DNA of 64,000 nt, from assembly GCF_014905555.1 (NCBI RefSeq), contig NZ_BNGS01000003.1:620001-684000 (forward strand). Reading direction: 5' to 3'. Below are positions 34,196 to 42,932 of this stretch, in pieces (within the stretch, counting starts at the first letter, position 1; each line of letters starts with the position of its first letter). The position numbers and the translations under genes were made by a program. The stretch comes from Streptomyces sp. Y2F8-2 (GTDB lineage Bacteria > Actinomycetota > Actinomycetes > Streptomycetales > Streptomycetaceae). The notes under the pieces were generated by a model. The model was not told the DNA's origin. It ran no database searches and saw nothing but the letters and a program-made list of their open reading frames with translations.

Positions 34196-35461
34196 TCACT
34201 TGGCGAAGACCGTGACACCGTCCTCGGTCGCGTGCCGCCTCTCCAACTCCTCGGCCTCGCCGGTGAGCGCCCTGCGCCGCACGAGGACCACGACCGCCCC
34301 GAGAAGCGCCGTCGCCGCCCCCGCCACGAACGGCATGTGGATGTCGCTCCACTCCTCGATCTTCGGCGCGAAATAGGGCGCGGCAGCGGCCGCGAACCAC
34401 CGCACGAAGTTGTAACCGGCGCTCGCCACCGGGCGCGGCGCGTCCGAGACGCCGAGAGCCAGCTCCGTGTAGACCGTGTTGTTCACCCCGATGAACGCGC
34501 CGGACAGGATCGTGCAGACGATCGCGGTGGTGTGGTCGCCGTAGCCGAGCACGGCCACGTCCGCCGCGAGCAGCACCAGCGAACCGCCGAGCACCTTCAG
34601 CGAGCCGAAGCGCTCCTGCATGCGCGGAGCCACGATCACCGAGAAGACGGCGAGCAGCACACCCCAGGCGAAGAACACGGCACCCGATGTGTACGGCGTC
34701 ATGTTCAGCACGAAGGGCGTGAAGGCCAGCACGGTGAAGAACGTGTAGTTGTAGAAGAACGCCGAGACCGCCGCGGAGGCGAGGCCGCCGTGGCCCAGCG
34801 CCTTGATCGGGTCCAGGAGCGAGGTCTTCCGCGCGGGCCTCGGCTGCTCCTTCAGGAACGCCGTGATGCACAGAAAGCCGATCGCCATCAGCGTGGCCGT
34901 ACCGAAGAACGGGTAGCGCCAGCTGACGTTCCCGAGCAGCGCGCCCAGCAGCGGGCCGCAGGCCATGCCGAGGCCGAGCGCGGACTCGTACAGCAGGATG
35001 GCCGCGGCGCTGCCTCCGGCCGCCGCGCCGACGATCACGGCGAGGGCCGTGGAGACGAAGAGCGCGTTCCCGAGGCCCCAGCCGGCCCGGAAGCCGACGA
35101 GCTGGGCGACCGAGTCCGAGGTGCCCGCCAGGCCCGCGAAGACGACGACGAAGGCGAGGCCGAGCAGCAGGGTCCTGCGGCCGCCGATGCGGCTGGAGAC
35201 GAAGCCGGTGACCAGCATCGCCATGGCGGTGATCAGGAAGTACGAGGTGAACAGCAGGGAGACCTGGCTGGGTGTCGCCTGCAGGCCCTTCGCGATGGAC
35301 GGCAGGATCGGGTCGACGAGTCCGATGCCCATGAACGCCACGACGGACGCTCCGGCGGTCGCCCACACGGCCTTCGGCTGCCGCAGGATGCTGCCGGCTC
35401 CCGCGTCGAACGGGTCCACGTCGGCAGCTGTGGCGGGTTCTCCTCCTGTGGTGCTCTTCAT
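34196..35461 (-). CDS. MFS transporter (drug efflux type)
   Basis: A 421-residue major facilitator protein with about 12 hydrophobic helices; motif A-like GFVSSRIGGRRTLLLG lies between TM2 and TM3 and the second half repeats the pattern. The N-terminus is polar (KSTTGGEPATAADVDPFDAG). ATG 35461 follows GAGGA at suitable spacing; ATG 35488 would add nine residues. The upstream sequence (35480-35540) is unusually AT-rich, suggesting operator sites for a MarR/TetR-type repressor encoded elsewhere. The substrate is unknown; antibiotic or metabolite export is the family norm. Confidence 0.9.
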   Translation of the reverse strand: MKSTTGGEPATAADVDPFDAGAGSILRQPKAVWATAGASVVAFMGIGLVDPILPSIAKGLQATPSQVSLLFTSYFLITAMAMLVTGFVSSRIGGRRTLLLGLAFVVVFAGLAGTSDSVAQLVGFRAGWGLGNALFVSTALAVIVGAAAGGSAAAILLYESALGLGMACGPLLGALLGNVSWRYPFFGTATLMAIGFLCITAFLKEQPRPARKTSLLDPIKALGHGGLASAAVSAFFYNYTFFTVLAFTPFVLNMTPYTSGAVFFAWGVLLAVFSVIVAPRMQERFGSLKVLGGSLVLLAADVAVLGYGDHTTAIVCTILSGAFIGVNNTVYTELALGVSDAPRPVASAGYNFVRWFAAAAAPYFAPKIEEWSDIHMPFVAGAATALLGAVVVLVRRRALTGEAEELERRHATEDGVTVFAK

Positions 35462-35479
35462 GTTGTCCTCGCAGAGTCG

Positions 35480-35540
35480 TGGCTCCATATGGTTGGCTTA
35501 TACACATATTAAGTTAGCAGATCTAATTAGTGCAACTACC
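35480..35540. promoter_or_regulatory. AT-rich control region of the MFS gene
   Basis: A 60-bp island (TTATACACATATTAAGTTAG, then CAGATCTAATTAGTGCAACT) with overlapping short palindromes (AGATCT, CTAATTAG) between divergent genes. Its base composition is strikingly different from its flanks. It probably contains the MFS promoter and operators. Confidence 0.5.
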
Positions 35541-35634
35541 ATCTAGTCGGCGCGGGTGAAGCGGGCGTGGGGGTACACGCCGGACGGGTGATCGTCCTTG
35601 ACGCGACGCGGGACGGGGAGGACCGTGGGAGCCT

Positions 35635-36276
35635 ATGAGGGGCGAACCCAGTTGCCCGAAGTGCGGTGGCCGGGTCAGGGCTCCCGGACTCTTTGCCGAC
35701 TCCTGGCAGTGCGATGTGCACGGCACCGTGCATCCGCTGCAGCCCGTGATCCCGCCCAGCGTCGAGGCCCTCAGCGTCGTGGTGCACCGTGCCCGGGTGC
35801 CGGTGTGGATGCCGTGGCCGCTGCCGGTCGGCTGGCTCTTCACGGGTGTGGCCTACGCGGGCGACGACCGCAGTGGCGGCCGCGCCACGGCCGTGGCCTG
35901 CTCGGGTCCCGGGCCGCTCGGCGGCATGGGCGAGCTGATCCTGGTCGCGGAGGAACTGGGGGTCGGGCTCGGTGCGCGGTACGCGGGCATCGACGGGCCG
36001 GACCCGGGTCCGTACATGAACGTGGAGAAGCCGCCTCAGGTCAAGGTGCTCGCCGTCGGCCGCCCCACGCCCCTGTGGCATGTCTCGGGCGTCCCCGGCG
36101 ACCGCGCGGTGTTCGCGGGCGAGGCGCGCGGCCTGTGGCTGTGGGCGGTCGTCTGGCCGGAACAGTCGGGCCTGCTGATGTACGACGAGATCGTCCTGAC
36201 GGACCTGCGGGACGCGGGGGCGGAGGTCGATCTCCTGCCGATCGGGGCGTTGTCGCCGCGCCTGCTCGAGCCCTGA
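35635..36276 (+). CDS. DUF6758 family protein
   Basis: A 213-residue soluble protein with an N-terminal zinc-ribbon-like motif CPKCGGRVRAPGLFADSWQCDVHG (Cys/Cys...Cys/His), a Pro/Trp-rich segment VWMPWPLPVGWLFTGVAYAGDD, and a C-terminal EIVLTDLRDAGAEVDLLPIGAL. ATG 35635 has GGGAG 4 nt upstream. I recognise it as a streptomycete family (DUF6758) of unknown function. Confidence 0.8.
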   Translation: MRGEPSCPKCGGRVRAPGLFADSWQCDVHGTVHPLQPVIPPSVEALSVVVHRARVPVWMPWPLPVGWLFTGVAYAGDDRSGGRATAVACSGPGPLGGMGELILVAEELGVGLGARYAGIDGPDPGPYMNVEKPPQVKVLAVGRPTPLWHVSGVPGDRAVFAGEARGLWLWAVVWPEQSGLLMYDEIVLTDLRDAGAEVDLLPIGALSPRLLEP

Positions 36277-36403
36277 CACGAGCCACCGGAGGCTGGGGGA
36301 CGCCGTAGGGGGCGCAGCCGTCGTGCGGGTGTGACAGGGGTCCCGGAACTGCCGTTATCCTTGAGCGTCCCCTTCCGTCCCGTCACCGCCTGGAGTACGT
36401 GTC

Positions 36404-37270
36404 GTGCGCATCGACCTGCACACTCACTCCACCGCATCCGACGGTACGGACACCCCGGCCGAGCTGGTGCGGAACGCCGCTGCCGCCGGACTGGACGTCG
36501 TCGCGCTCACCGACCACGACACCACCCGCGGCCACGCGGAGGCGATCGAGGCGCTGCCCGCGGGGCTGACCCTCCTCACGGGCGCCGAACTCTCCTGCCG
36601 GTACGACGGCATCAGCATGCACATGCTGGCCTACCTCTTCGACCCCGACGAGCCCGACCTGCTCGCCGAGCGCGAGCTGGTGCGGGACGACCGCGTGCCG
36701 CGCGCCCACGCCATGATCGCCAAGCTGCGGGAGCTGGGCGTGCCGGTCACCTGGGAGCAGGTGGCCCGCATCGCCGGTGACGGCTCGGTCGGACGGCCGC
36801 ACATCGCCTCCGCCCTGGTGGAACTCGGCGTCGTCGGGAGCGTCTCGGACGCGTTCACGCCCGAGTGGCTGGCAGACGGCGGGCGCGCGTACGTGCAGAA
36901 GCACGAGACCGACCCCTTCGAGGCGATCCGGCTGGTCAAGGCCGCGGGCGGAGTGACCGTCTTCGCGCACCCGGCCGCCTCCAAGCGCGGACGGACCGTC
37001 CCGGAGTCCGCCATCGCGGACCTCGCCGCCACCGGGCTCGACGGCATCGAGGTCGACCACATGGACCACGACCCGGCGACCCGGGCCCGGCTGCGCGGCC
37101 TCGCCGCCGAGCTGGGCCTGCTGGTCACCGGCTCCTCCGACTACCACGGCAGCCGCAAGACGTGCGTGCTCGGCGAGTACACCACCGACCCGGAGGTGTA
37201 CGGGGAGATCATCCGGCGGGCCACCGGGGCGTTCCCCGTCCCGGGCACCGGCGGACCCCGCAACGCCTGA
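36404..37270 (+). CDS. PHP-domain phosphoesterase (RNase AM/YciV-like)
   Basis: A 288-residue PHP-fold metallohydrolase: metal ligands in MRIDLHTHSTASDGT, VVALTDHDTTRG, LTGAELSC, TVFAHPAA and TGSSDYHG, the complete set for three metal ions. Relatives of this size (YciV/TrpH) hydrolyse 3',5'-nucleotide bisphosphates and trim 5' ends of rRNA. GTG start with GGAG upstream. It is probably cytosolic. Upstream is DUF6758, downstream MarC, with no sign of an operon. Confidence 0.88.
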   Translation: MRIDLHTHSTASDGTDTPAELVRNAAAAGLDVVALTDHDTTRGHAEAIEALPAGLTLLTGAELSCRYDGISMHMLAYLFDPDEPDLLAERELVRDDRVPRAHAMIAKLRELGVPVTWEQVARIAGDGSVGRPHIASALVELGVVGSVSDAFTPEWLADGGRAYVQKHETDPFEAIRLVKAAGGVTVFAHPAASKRGRTVPESAIADLAATGLDGIEVDHMDHDPATRARLRGLAAELGLLVTGSSDYHGSRKTCVLGEYTTDPEVYGEIIRRATGAFPVPGTGGPRNA

Positions 37271-37430
37271 TCCTGCCGTAGCTCCCCCCTTCCCCCCTTT
37301 TCCAGGCACCCGGCGCCCGCCGCCGTGTCCAGCCGTCGCGCGCCTCCACGCGCGGCGACGGCACCCGGCGGCCGCGGGACGCCCGCAGCCGCATGCTCGT
37401 TGCTCGTCCGTACCTCATCGCAAGGCACCC

Positions 37431-38036
37431 ATGTTCGACGTCGCCGTTTTCGGTTCCCTCTTCCTGACCCTGTTCGTGATCATGGATCCCCCCGGGATCA
37501 CCCCGATCTTCCTCGCGCTCACCGCCGGTCGCCCCGCCAAGGTGCAGAAACGCATGGCCTTCCAGGCCGTCTGTGTGGCCGGCGGCGTCATCGCCGTGTT
37601 CGGTGTGCTCGGCCACCAGATCCTGAACTACCTGCATGTCTCCGTGCCCGCGTTGATGATCGCGGGCGGGCTGCTGCTCCTGCTGATCGCCCTCGACCTG
37701 CTGACCGGCAAGACGGACGAGCCGAAGCAGACCAAGGACGTCAACGTGGCCCTGGTGCCGCTCGGCATGCCGCTGCTGGCCGGACCGGGGGCGATCGTCT
37801 CGGTGATCCTCGCGGTGCAGAAGGCGGACAGCGTGAGCACCCAGGTGTCGGTGTGGACGGCGATCCTCGCGATCCACGTCGTGCTGTGGCTGGTCATGCG
37901 CTACTCACTGCTGATCATCCGCGTCATCAAGGACGGCGGAGTGGTCCTCGTGACCCGGCTCGCGGGCATGATGCTCTCCGCGATCGCCGTGCAGCAGATC
38001 ATCAACGGGGTCACCCGGGTCGTCCACGGAACCTGA
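37431..38036 (+). CDS. MarC family integral membrane protein
   Basis: A 201-residue membrane protein with six hydrophobic helices and the family signature FVIMDPPGITPIFLALT near residue 15-32, LLLLLIALDLL and VPLGMPLLAGPGAIVSVIL (the NAAT/MarC hallmark). The transport substrate of MarC proteins is still unclear. It is followed by a 17-bp-stem terminator, so it forms a single transcription unit. Confidence 0.9.
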   Translation: MFDVAVFGSLFLTLFVIMDPPGITPIFLALTAGRPAKVQKRMAFQAVCVAGGVIAVFGVLGHQILNYLHVSVPALMIAGGLLLLLIALDLLTGKTDEPKQTKDVNVALVPLGMPLLAGPGAIVSVILAVQKADSVSTQVSVWTAILAIHVVLWLVMRYSLLIIRVIKDGGVVLVTRLAGMMLSAIAVQQIINGVTRVVHGT

Positions 38037-38061
38037 GGGGCCGGACCGGGCCCGGAACGCG

Positions 38062-38098
38062 CGGAGCCCCGTACGGCACGATGCCGTACGGGGCTCCG
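38062..38098. terminator. bidirectional terminator after marC-like gene
   Basis: Perfect 17-bp stem CGGAGCCCCGTACGGCA / TGCCGTACGGGGCTCCG (38062-38078 and 38082-38098) with a CGA loop, between the MarC gene and the convergent small gene at 38153. Confidence 0.87.
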
Positions 38099-38152
38099 AA
38101 GTCGTCTACGTGTATACGCAGGTCGTATACGCAGCGAGTGTCGTCTGTGCCG

Positions 38153-38305
38153 TTACGACGCGGTCGTCTCGGCCGGGCGGATCCACAGCCGCTGCCCTAT
38201 GGCCGCGGCCTGCTGAACGATCTGGTTGACGGAGGCGGCGTCCACGACGGTGGTGTCCACGGGGGTACCGTCGACATCGTCGAGTCGCATGATTTCGAAG
38301 CGCAT
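38153..38305 (-). CDS. small conserved protein, 50 aa
   Basis: ATG at 38305 with GGGAGAAG upstream and stop at 38153-38155. The 50-residue product reads MRFEIMRLDDVDGTPVDTT, VVDAASVNQIVQQAAAIGQ then RLWIRPAETTAS: a compact soluble protein with an acidic N-terminal half, a helical middle and a basic end. It has high G/C third positions and a good ribosome site, so I regard it as real. TGTTTGTAACA in the upstream AT-rich segment (near 38408) could be regulatory. Function unknown. Confidence 0.7.
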   Translation of the reverse strand: MRFEIMRLDDVDGTPVDTTVVDAASVNQIVQQAAAIGQRLWIRPAETTAS

Positions 38306-38553
38306 GGGCTTCTCCCTTCGTCTGGTCATCCTCCTGCGGAGAACTACTGGCGAGCGGAGCGCGGAGCGTCTGTGCCCCTCTCCTGTGAGTAGTCAACGGG
38401 ATGCTTGTTACAAACATTCCCTACGCTAAGGAAATTTTTCGAGTCGCTAATTACTGACTGGTAATCGACTGGGTCGACGGCCGGTTTCGGTTCATGGTGC
38501 ACTGATTGGGATCGGTTGTATTCGCAGCGTGACCGCCGGGAGAATGGAGGCAT

Positions 38554-39450
38554 ATGAACGACGACCTGGCGGCGCTCGGCGCCCGCATCGACCGAACGAA
38601 CGAGCTGCTCCAGCGCATGCTCGCCGAGGTGGCGAAGACGCCCTCGACTCATGCGATCTTCGTCGACGCCGGCTACCTGTACGCCGCCGCCGGACGGCTC
38701 ATCGCCGGCACCGAGGACCGCCGGGCCTTCGACCTCGACGCCGAGGGTCTGATCGACGCCCTCATCGACAAGGCGCGCCAGGTCTTCGCGGACAGCCGGT
38801 TGCTGCGCGTGTACTGGTACGACGGCGCGAGACGCCGCATCCACACCGCCGAACAGCAGTCCATCGCCGAACTCCCGGATGTGAAGGTACGGCTCGGCAA
38901 TCTCAACGCCAACAACCAGCAGAAGGGCGTCGACTCCCTGATCCGGACCGACCTCGAGTCACTCGCCCGGCACCGCGCGATCAGCGACGCGGCGCTCATC
39001 GGCGGCGACGAGGACCTGGTGTCGGCGGTGGAGGCCGCACAGGGGTACGGGGCCCGGGTGCACCTGTGGGGCATCGAGGCGCCGGAGGGCCGCAACCAGG
39101 CGGAACCGCTGCTGTGGGAGGTCGATAGCCAGCGCACCCTCGAACTCGACTTCTTCAAGCCGTATGTGAGCCGCCGCACGGCCGCGACCTACGAGCCCTC
39201 CTCCACCGCCCGCCCCACTCGCGACGACGTCCGGTTCGTGGGCGCGCAGGTCGCCGCCAAGTGGCTCGCCGAGCGCGGCCGGGACTCGCTGGCGGAGCTG
39301 TTGCCCGGCCACCCGTACCTGCCCGGGTCCATCGACCAGGATCTGCTGGTGGAGGCGGAGGGTCTGCTGCAGTACTCGCTGCGCGGCCAGGCGGACCTGC
39401 GCCGCGCCCTGCGCGACGGCTTCTGGGAGCACCTGCAGGCGCAGTACTAG
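38554..39450 (+). CDS. NYN-domain protein (PIN-like RNase family)
   Basis: A 298-residue protein. After a 30-residue helical N-terminus comes a NYN/LabA-like domain: THAIFVDAGYLYAAAG (first catalytic Asp), RVYWYDGARRR, GVDSLIRTDLESLA and DAALIGGDEDLVSAVEAAQGYG (acidic triad), typical of metal-dependent PIN-like nucleases. The C-terminal 90 residues are a helical domain resembling the LOTUS/OST-HTH partner (AKWLAERGRDSLAELLPGHPYLP). It probably acts on RNA. ATG with GGAGG 5 nt upstream. Confidence 0.85.
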   Translation: MNDDLAALGARIDRTNELLQRMLAEVAKTPSTHAIFVDAGYLYAAAGRLIAGTEDRRAFDLDAEGLIDALIDKARQVFADSRLLRVYWYDGARRRIHTAEQQSIAELPDVKVRLGNLNANNQQKGVDSLIRTDLESLARHRAISDAALIGGDEDLVSAVEAAQGYGARVHLWGIEAPEGRNQAEPLLWEVDSQRTLELDFFKPYVSRRTAATYEPSSTARPTRDDVRFVGAQVAAKWLAERGRDSLAELLPGHPYLPGSIDQDLLVEAEGLLQYSLRGQADLRRALRDGFWEHLQAQY

Positions 39451-39468
39451 AGGGGGAGTCCCAAGGTC

Positions 39469-40338
39469 TCAGACGAGCCGGTCCCAGAAGTCGGCGAGGG
39501 CGTGGGCCGTCCCCTCCGGCTGGTCGGTGTTGGGGGAGTGCTCCGCGTGCGGGACGACGGTGCGGTGAGCGCCGAGGCGGTCCGCCATGTCGTCCAGCAG
39601 CGGGACGGGCCAGGTGTCGTCGCGGTCGCCGGACAGGACGTGCACGGGCAGGCCGACGGCGGCCAGTTCGGCCACGCGGTCGGGCTCCTCGCACAGCTGA
39701 CGGCCCGTGGCGAGGAGCTGGGCGGGGCTGTTGCTCAGCCAGCGGCGGCGCAGGTCCTCCCCGTCGGAGAGCCCCTCGTCGAGGTCTCCGGCGTCGATGT
39801 CCTCCGGCGGTTCGAAGGCCTGGATGGCGTCCCAGACCCCGGCCATGTCCAGGACGGCGAGGGCGTCGTGCAGCAGCTTGACACGCTGCTGCTGGGGGAG
39901 GGAGATCTGGGCGGGGCCCGAGGCCATCAGGGTGAGCGAGACGAACACGGAGGGGTCGAGGAGGACGGCGGCCCGGGCGATCTGGCCGCCGAGGGAGTGC
40001 CCGAGCAGATGCACCGGCGCGCCGACGGCGTGCGCCTGCGCGATCACGTCCCGTGCCAGCTCGGCCTGCGCGTACGGTGCCTCGTCGTCCTTCGGTCCGG
40101 GGGACTCGTACTGCCCTCGCCCGTCGACGGCGACAGTCCGGTACCCGGCCGCCGCGAGAAGCGGCTGGAGGAGGAGGAAGTCCTCCTTGCTGCCGGTGAA
40201 ACCGGGCAGCAGCAGGGCGGTCCCCTTCACCCGCGCCGTCACCGCGTCGGCCTCGAGCACGGCGAACTCCCCCCGCTCGGTGGCGAGCCGGCGCGCACGG
40301 ACGCCGGGGGGCGGGGTGAAGCTGGGGGGACGGCTCAT
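39469..40338 (-). CDS. alpha/beta hydrolase
   Basis: A 289-residue alpha/beta-hydrolase fold protein: HG-equivalent loop LLLPGFTGSKEDF, nucleophile elbow GHSLGGQIA (Ser), acid in HVLSGDRDDTW and catalytic His in VVPHAEHSPNTDQP. Cytosolic. ATG 40338 has no clear Shine-Dalgarno; a GTG at 40368 is in frame. It converges with the NYN-domain gene. The substrate is unknown (carboxylic ester or C-C hydrolase). Confidence 0.87.
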   Translation of the reverse strand: MSRPPSFTPPPGVRARRLATERGEFAVLEADAVTARVKGTALLLPGFTGSKEDFLLLQPLLAAAGYRTVAVDGRGQYESPGPKDDEAPYAQAELARDVIAQAHAVGAPVHLLGHSLGGQIARAAVLLDPSVFVSLTLMASGPAQISLPQQQRVKLLHDALAVLDMAGVWDAIQAFEPPEDIDAGDLDEGLSDGEDLRRRWLSNSPAQLLATGRQLCEEPDRVAELAAVGLPVHVLSGDRDDTWPVPLLDDMADRLGAHRTVVPHAEHSPNTDQPEGTAHALADFWDRLV

Positions 40339-40369
40339 GGGGGTGAGGGTACCGGGCGGAGAGAACACC

Positions 40370-40406
40370 GATGGCCCGCCCCTGTGTGTGACAGGTGCGG
40401 GCCATC
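40370..40406 (-). terminator. terminator of the DEAD-box helicase gene
   Basis: GATGGCCCGCCCCTG (40370-40384) and CAGGTGCGGGCCATC (40392-40406) pair over 15 bp with one mismatch, 31 bp beyond the helicase stop. Confidence 0.75.
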
Positions 40407-40436
40407 GATGATCAGTGCCGTGGCCTACCGCGCGTG

Positions 40437-42932
40437 TCAGCCCTCCACGGGCTCCGCGACCTTGCGCGTGCGGCGGCGCGGCTTGGCCTCCGCGACGTCG
40501 TCCGCCTGCGCCGGGATCTCGGCCTCTGCCGCGACGGCCTTCCGCGTACGGCGCCGGGGCTCGGCCTCGGGCTCGTCGGCGGCCTGCGCGGGAATCGCGG
40601 CCTCGGCGGCCTTACGGGTACGGCGTCGGGGCGTGACCTCGGCGGCGACCTCCGCACCGTCCACGGCAGCCTCCGGGGCGGCCTCGGCGGCCTTGCGGGT
40701 ACGGCGGCGCGGCTTGGCCTCGACGGCTTCCACGGTGTCCACAGCCGCCTCGGCGGCCTTACGGGTACGCCGCGGCTTGGCCTCGGTGTCCTCCGTGGGC
40801 GCGGCCTCCGCCGTCTTGCGCGTACGCCGCGGCTTGGCCGGAGCCTCGCCCTGTGCCGCCACGCCCTCGACCGTCTCGACGCCGGCTTCGGCGGCCTTGC
40901 GGGTACGCCGACGCGGCTTGGCCTCGGTCGCCTCGGTCGCCTCGGTCGCGGTGTCGGCGACCGGTGCCGCTTCCGCGGTCTTGCGGGTGCGGCGGCGGGG
41001 CTTGGCCTCCGTGGCTTCGGCGGTGTCCACGGCCTCCGTGGCCTCGCTCGCGGTCTCGGGGGCCGGGACCGTCTCGGCGGCCTTGCGGGTACGCCGACGC
41101 GGCTTGGCCTCGGTCGCCTCGGTCGCCTCGGTCGCGGTGTCGGCGACCGGTGCCGCTTCCGCGGTCTTGCGGGTGCGGCGGCGGGGCTTGGCCTCTGCGG
41201 CCTCCGCGGTGTCCACGGCGGTCTCGGCGGCTGCCGGGGTCGCTTCCGTCGCGGCGGTGGCCTCGGGCGCGGCCGGGACGGGCTCGGCCGTCTTGCGGGT
41301 GCGACGGCGGCGCGGCTTCGTCTCCGTGGCCTCGACCGTCTCCACGGCCGTCTCCGCCGCCTCCGTGGCCTCCGGCGCGGCCGTCTCCGCGGTCACCGGC
41401 GTCACCGGTGCCGCTGTCGCCTCCACCGGCGCACCGCCGCGCATACGGCGGCGTCGGCGGGGGGTGCGGCGTTCCGCCGACTCGGCCGTGTCCGTCGCGG
41501 CCGTGTTCGTGGTGGTGGTGTCCGTGGTGGCCGACGAGTCCAGCGGCGTACCGCTGCGCGTACGGCGCCGACGGCGCGGCGTACGCGCCGGACGCTCTCC
41601 CTGCGCGGACGCGTCCGGGGAGCGGCGGCCGCGCGAGCCCCGGCCGCCCGTCTCGCCGAGGTCCTCGAGCTCCTCCGCCTCGAGCCCGGCGCGGGTCCGC
41701 TCCGAGCGCGGCAGAACGCCCTTGGTGCCCTCGGGGATGCCGAGGTCGGAGAACAGGTGCGGGGAGCTCGAATACGTCTCCACCGGGTCGTTGAAGTCCA
41801 GCTCCAGCGCCTTGTTGATCAGCTGCCAGCGCGGGATGTCGTCCCAGTCGACGAACGTGATCGCCGTACCCTTGGCGCCCGCGCGGCCGGTACGGCCGAC
41901 CCGGTGCAGGTACGTCTTCTCGTCCTCGGGGGACTGGTAGTTGATGACGTGGGTCACGCCCTCGACGTCGATGCCGCGCGCGGCGACGTCGGTGCAGACG
42001 AGGACGTCCACCTTCCCGTTGCGGAAGGCGCGCAGGGCCTGCTCGCGGGCGCCCTGGCCGAGGTCGCCGTGGACCGCGCCGGAGGCGAAGCCACGGCGCT
42101 GCAGCTGCTCGGCGATGTCGGCGGCCGTGCGCTTGGTACGGCAGAAGATCATCGCCAGTCCGCGGCCCTCTGCCTGCAGAATGCGGGCGACCATCTCCGG
42201 CTTGTCCATGGAGTGCGCGCGGTAGACGAACTGCTTGATGTTCGCGACCGTCGCGCCCTCGTCGTCCGGCGCGGTGGCGCGGATGTGCGTGGGCCGGGAC
42301 ATGTAGCGACGCGCCAGGCCGATGACCGCGCCCGGCATGGTGGCCGAGAACAGCATGGTCTGCCGCTTGGGCGGCAGCATGTCGATGATCTTCTCGACGT
42401 CGGGCAGGAAGCCGAGGTCGAGCATCTCGTCGGCCTCGTCGAGCACCAGGCACTTGACGTGCTTCAGGTTCAGCTTCTTCTGACCGGCGAGGTCGAGGAG
42501 TCGGCCGGGGGTGCCGACGACCACGTCGACGCCCTTCTTCAGGGCCTCCACCTGGGGCTCGTAGGCCCGGCCGCCGTAGATCGCGGCGACCCGTACGTTC
42601 CGCACCTTGCCCGCGGTCAGCAGGTCGTTCGTGACCTGGGTGCACAGCTCGCGCGTGGGGACCACGACGAGCGCCTGCGGCGCGTCGGTGAGCGCCTCGG
42701 GCTTCGCGCGGCCGGCCTCCACGTCGGCGGGGACGGTGACACGCTCGAGGAGCGGGAGTCCGAAGCCCAGCGTCTTACCGGTACCGGTCTTGGCCTGACC
42801 GATGACGTCGGTGCCGGAGAGGGCTACGGGGAGCGTCATCTCCTGGATGGGAAAGGGATTGATGATGCCGACGGCTTCCAGGGCCTCGGCTGTCTCGGGA
42901 AGGATTCCGAGTTCTCGAAAAGTCGTAGTCAG
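40437..42932 (-). CDS. DEAD-box RNA helicase with long repetitive basic tail
   Basis: An 831-residue product. The helicase core (residues 1 to about 400) has all motifs: Q motif GIINPFPIQ, I AKTGTGKT, Ia PTRELC, II DEAD (VLDEADEML), III SAT, and VI HRVGRTGRAG. The following 430 residues are low complexity, with eleven K/E/T-PRRRTRK-A/T/V-AE motifs separated by Ala/Glu/Thr/Val-rich linkers. The best start is CTG at 42932 (GAAGAGG 7 nt upstream): it keeps the aromatic F5 17 residues upstream of the Q motif, while the next ATG would delete the Q motif. It is an RhlE/CshA-like housekeeping helicase for RNA remodelling. A mycobacterial RhlE gene is beside the same ferritin-like neighbour. Confidence 0.88.
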   Translation of the reverse strand: MTTTFRELGILPETAEALEAVGIINPFPIQEMTLPVALSGTDVIGQAKTGTGKTLGFGLPLLERVTVPADVEAGRAKPEALTDAPQALVVVPTRELCTQVTNDLLTAGKVRNVRVAAIYGGRAYEPQVEALKKGVDVVVGTPGRLLDLAGQKKLNLKHVKCLVLDEADEMLDLGFLPDVEKIIDMLPPKRQTMLFSATMPGAVIGLARRYMSRPTHIRATAPDDEGATVANIKQFVYRAHSMDKPEMVARILQAEGRGLAMIFCRTKRTAADIAEQLQRRGFASGAVHGDLGQGAREQALRAFRNGKVDVLVCTDVAARGIDVEGVTHVINYQSPEDEKTYLHRVGRTGRAGAKGTAITFVDWDDIPRWQLINKALELDFNDPVETYSSSPHLFSDLGIPEGTKGVLPRSERTRAGLEAEELEDLGETGGRGSRGRRSPDASAQGERPARTPRRRRRTRSGTPLDSSATTDTTTTNTAATDTAESAERRTPRRRRRMRGGAPVEATAAPVTPVTAETAAPEATEAAETAVETVEATETKPRRRRTRKTAEPVPAAPEATAATEATPAAAETAVDTAEAAEAKPRRRTRKTAEAAPVADTATEATEATEAKPRRRTRKAAETVPAPETASEATEAVDTAEATEAKPRRRTRKTAEAAPVADTATEATEATEAKPRRRTRKAAEAGVETVEGVAAQGEAPAKPRRTRKTAEAAPTEDTEAKPRRTRKAAEAAVDTVEAVEAKPRRRTRKAAEAAPEAAVDGAEVAAEVTPRRRTRKAAEAAIPAQAADEPEAEPRRRTRKAVAAEAEIPAQADDVAEAKPRRRTRKVAEPVEG
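40888..41195 (-). repeat. 122-bp perfect direct repeat inside the helicase tail
   Basis: Positions 40888-41009 and 41074-41195 are identical over 122 bp, 186 bp apart, each encoding two KPRRRTRK units and their linker. It points to recent internal duplication. Confidence 0.85.
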
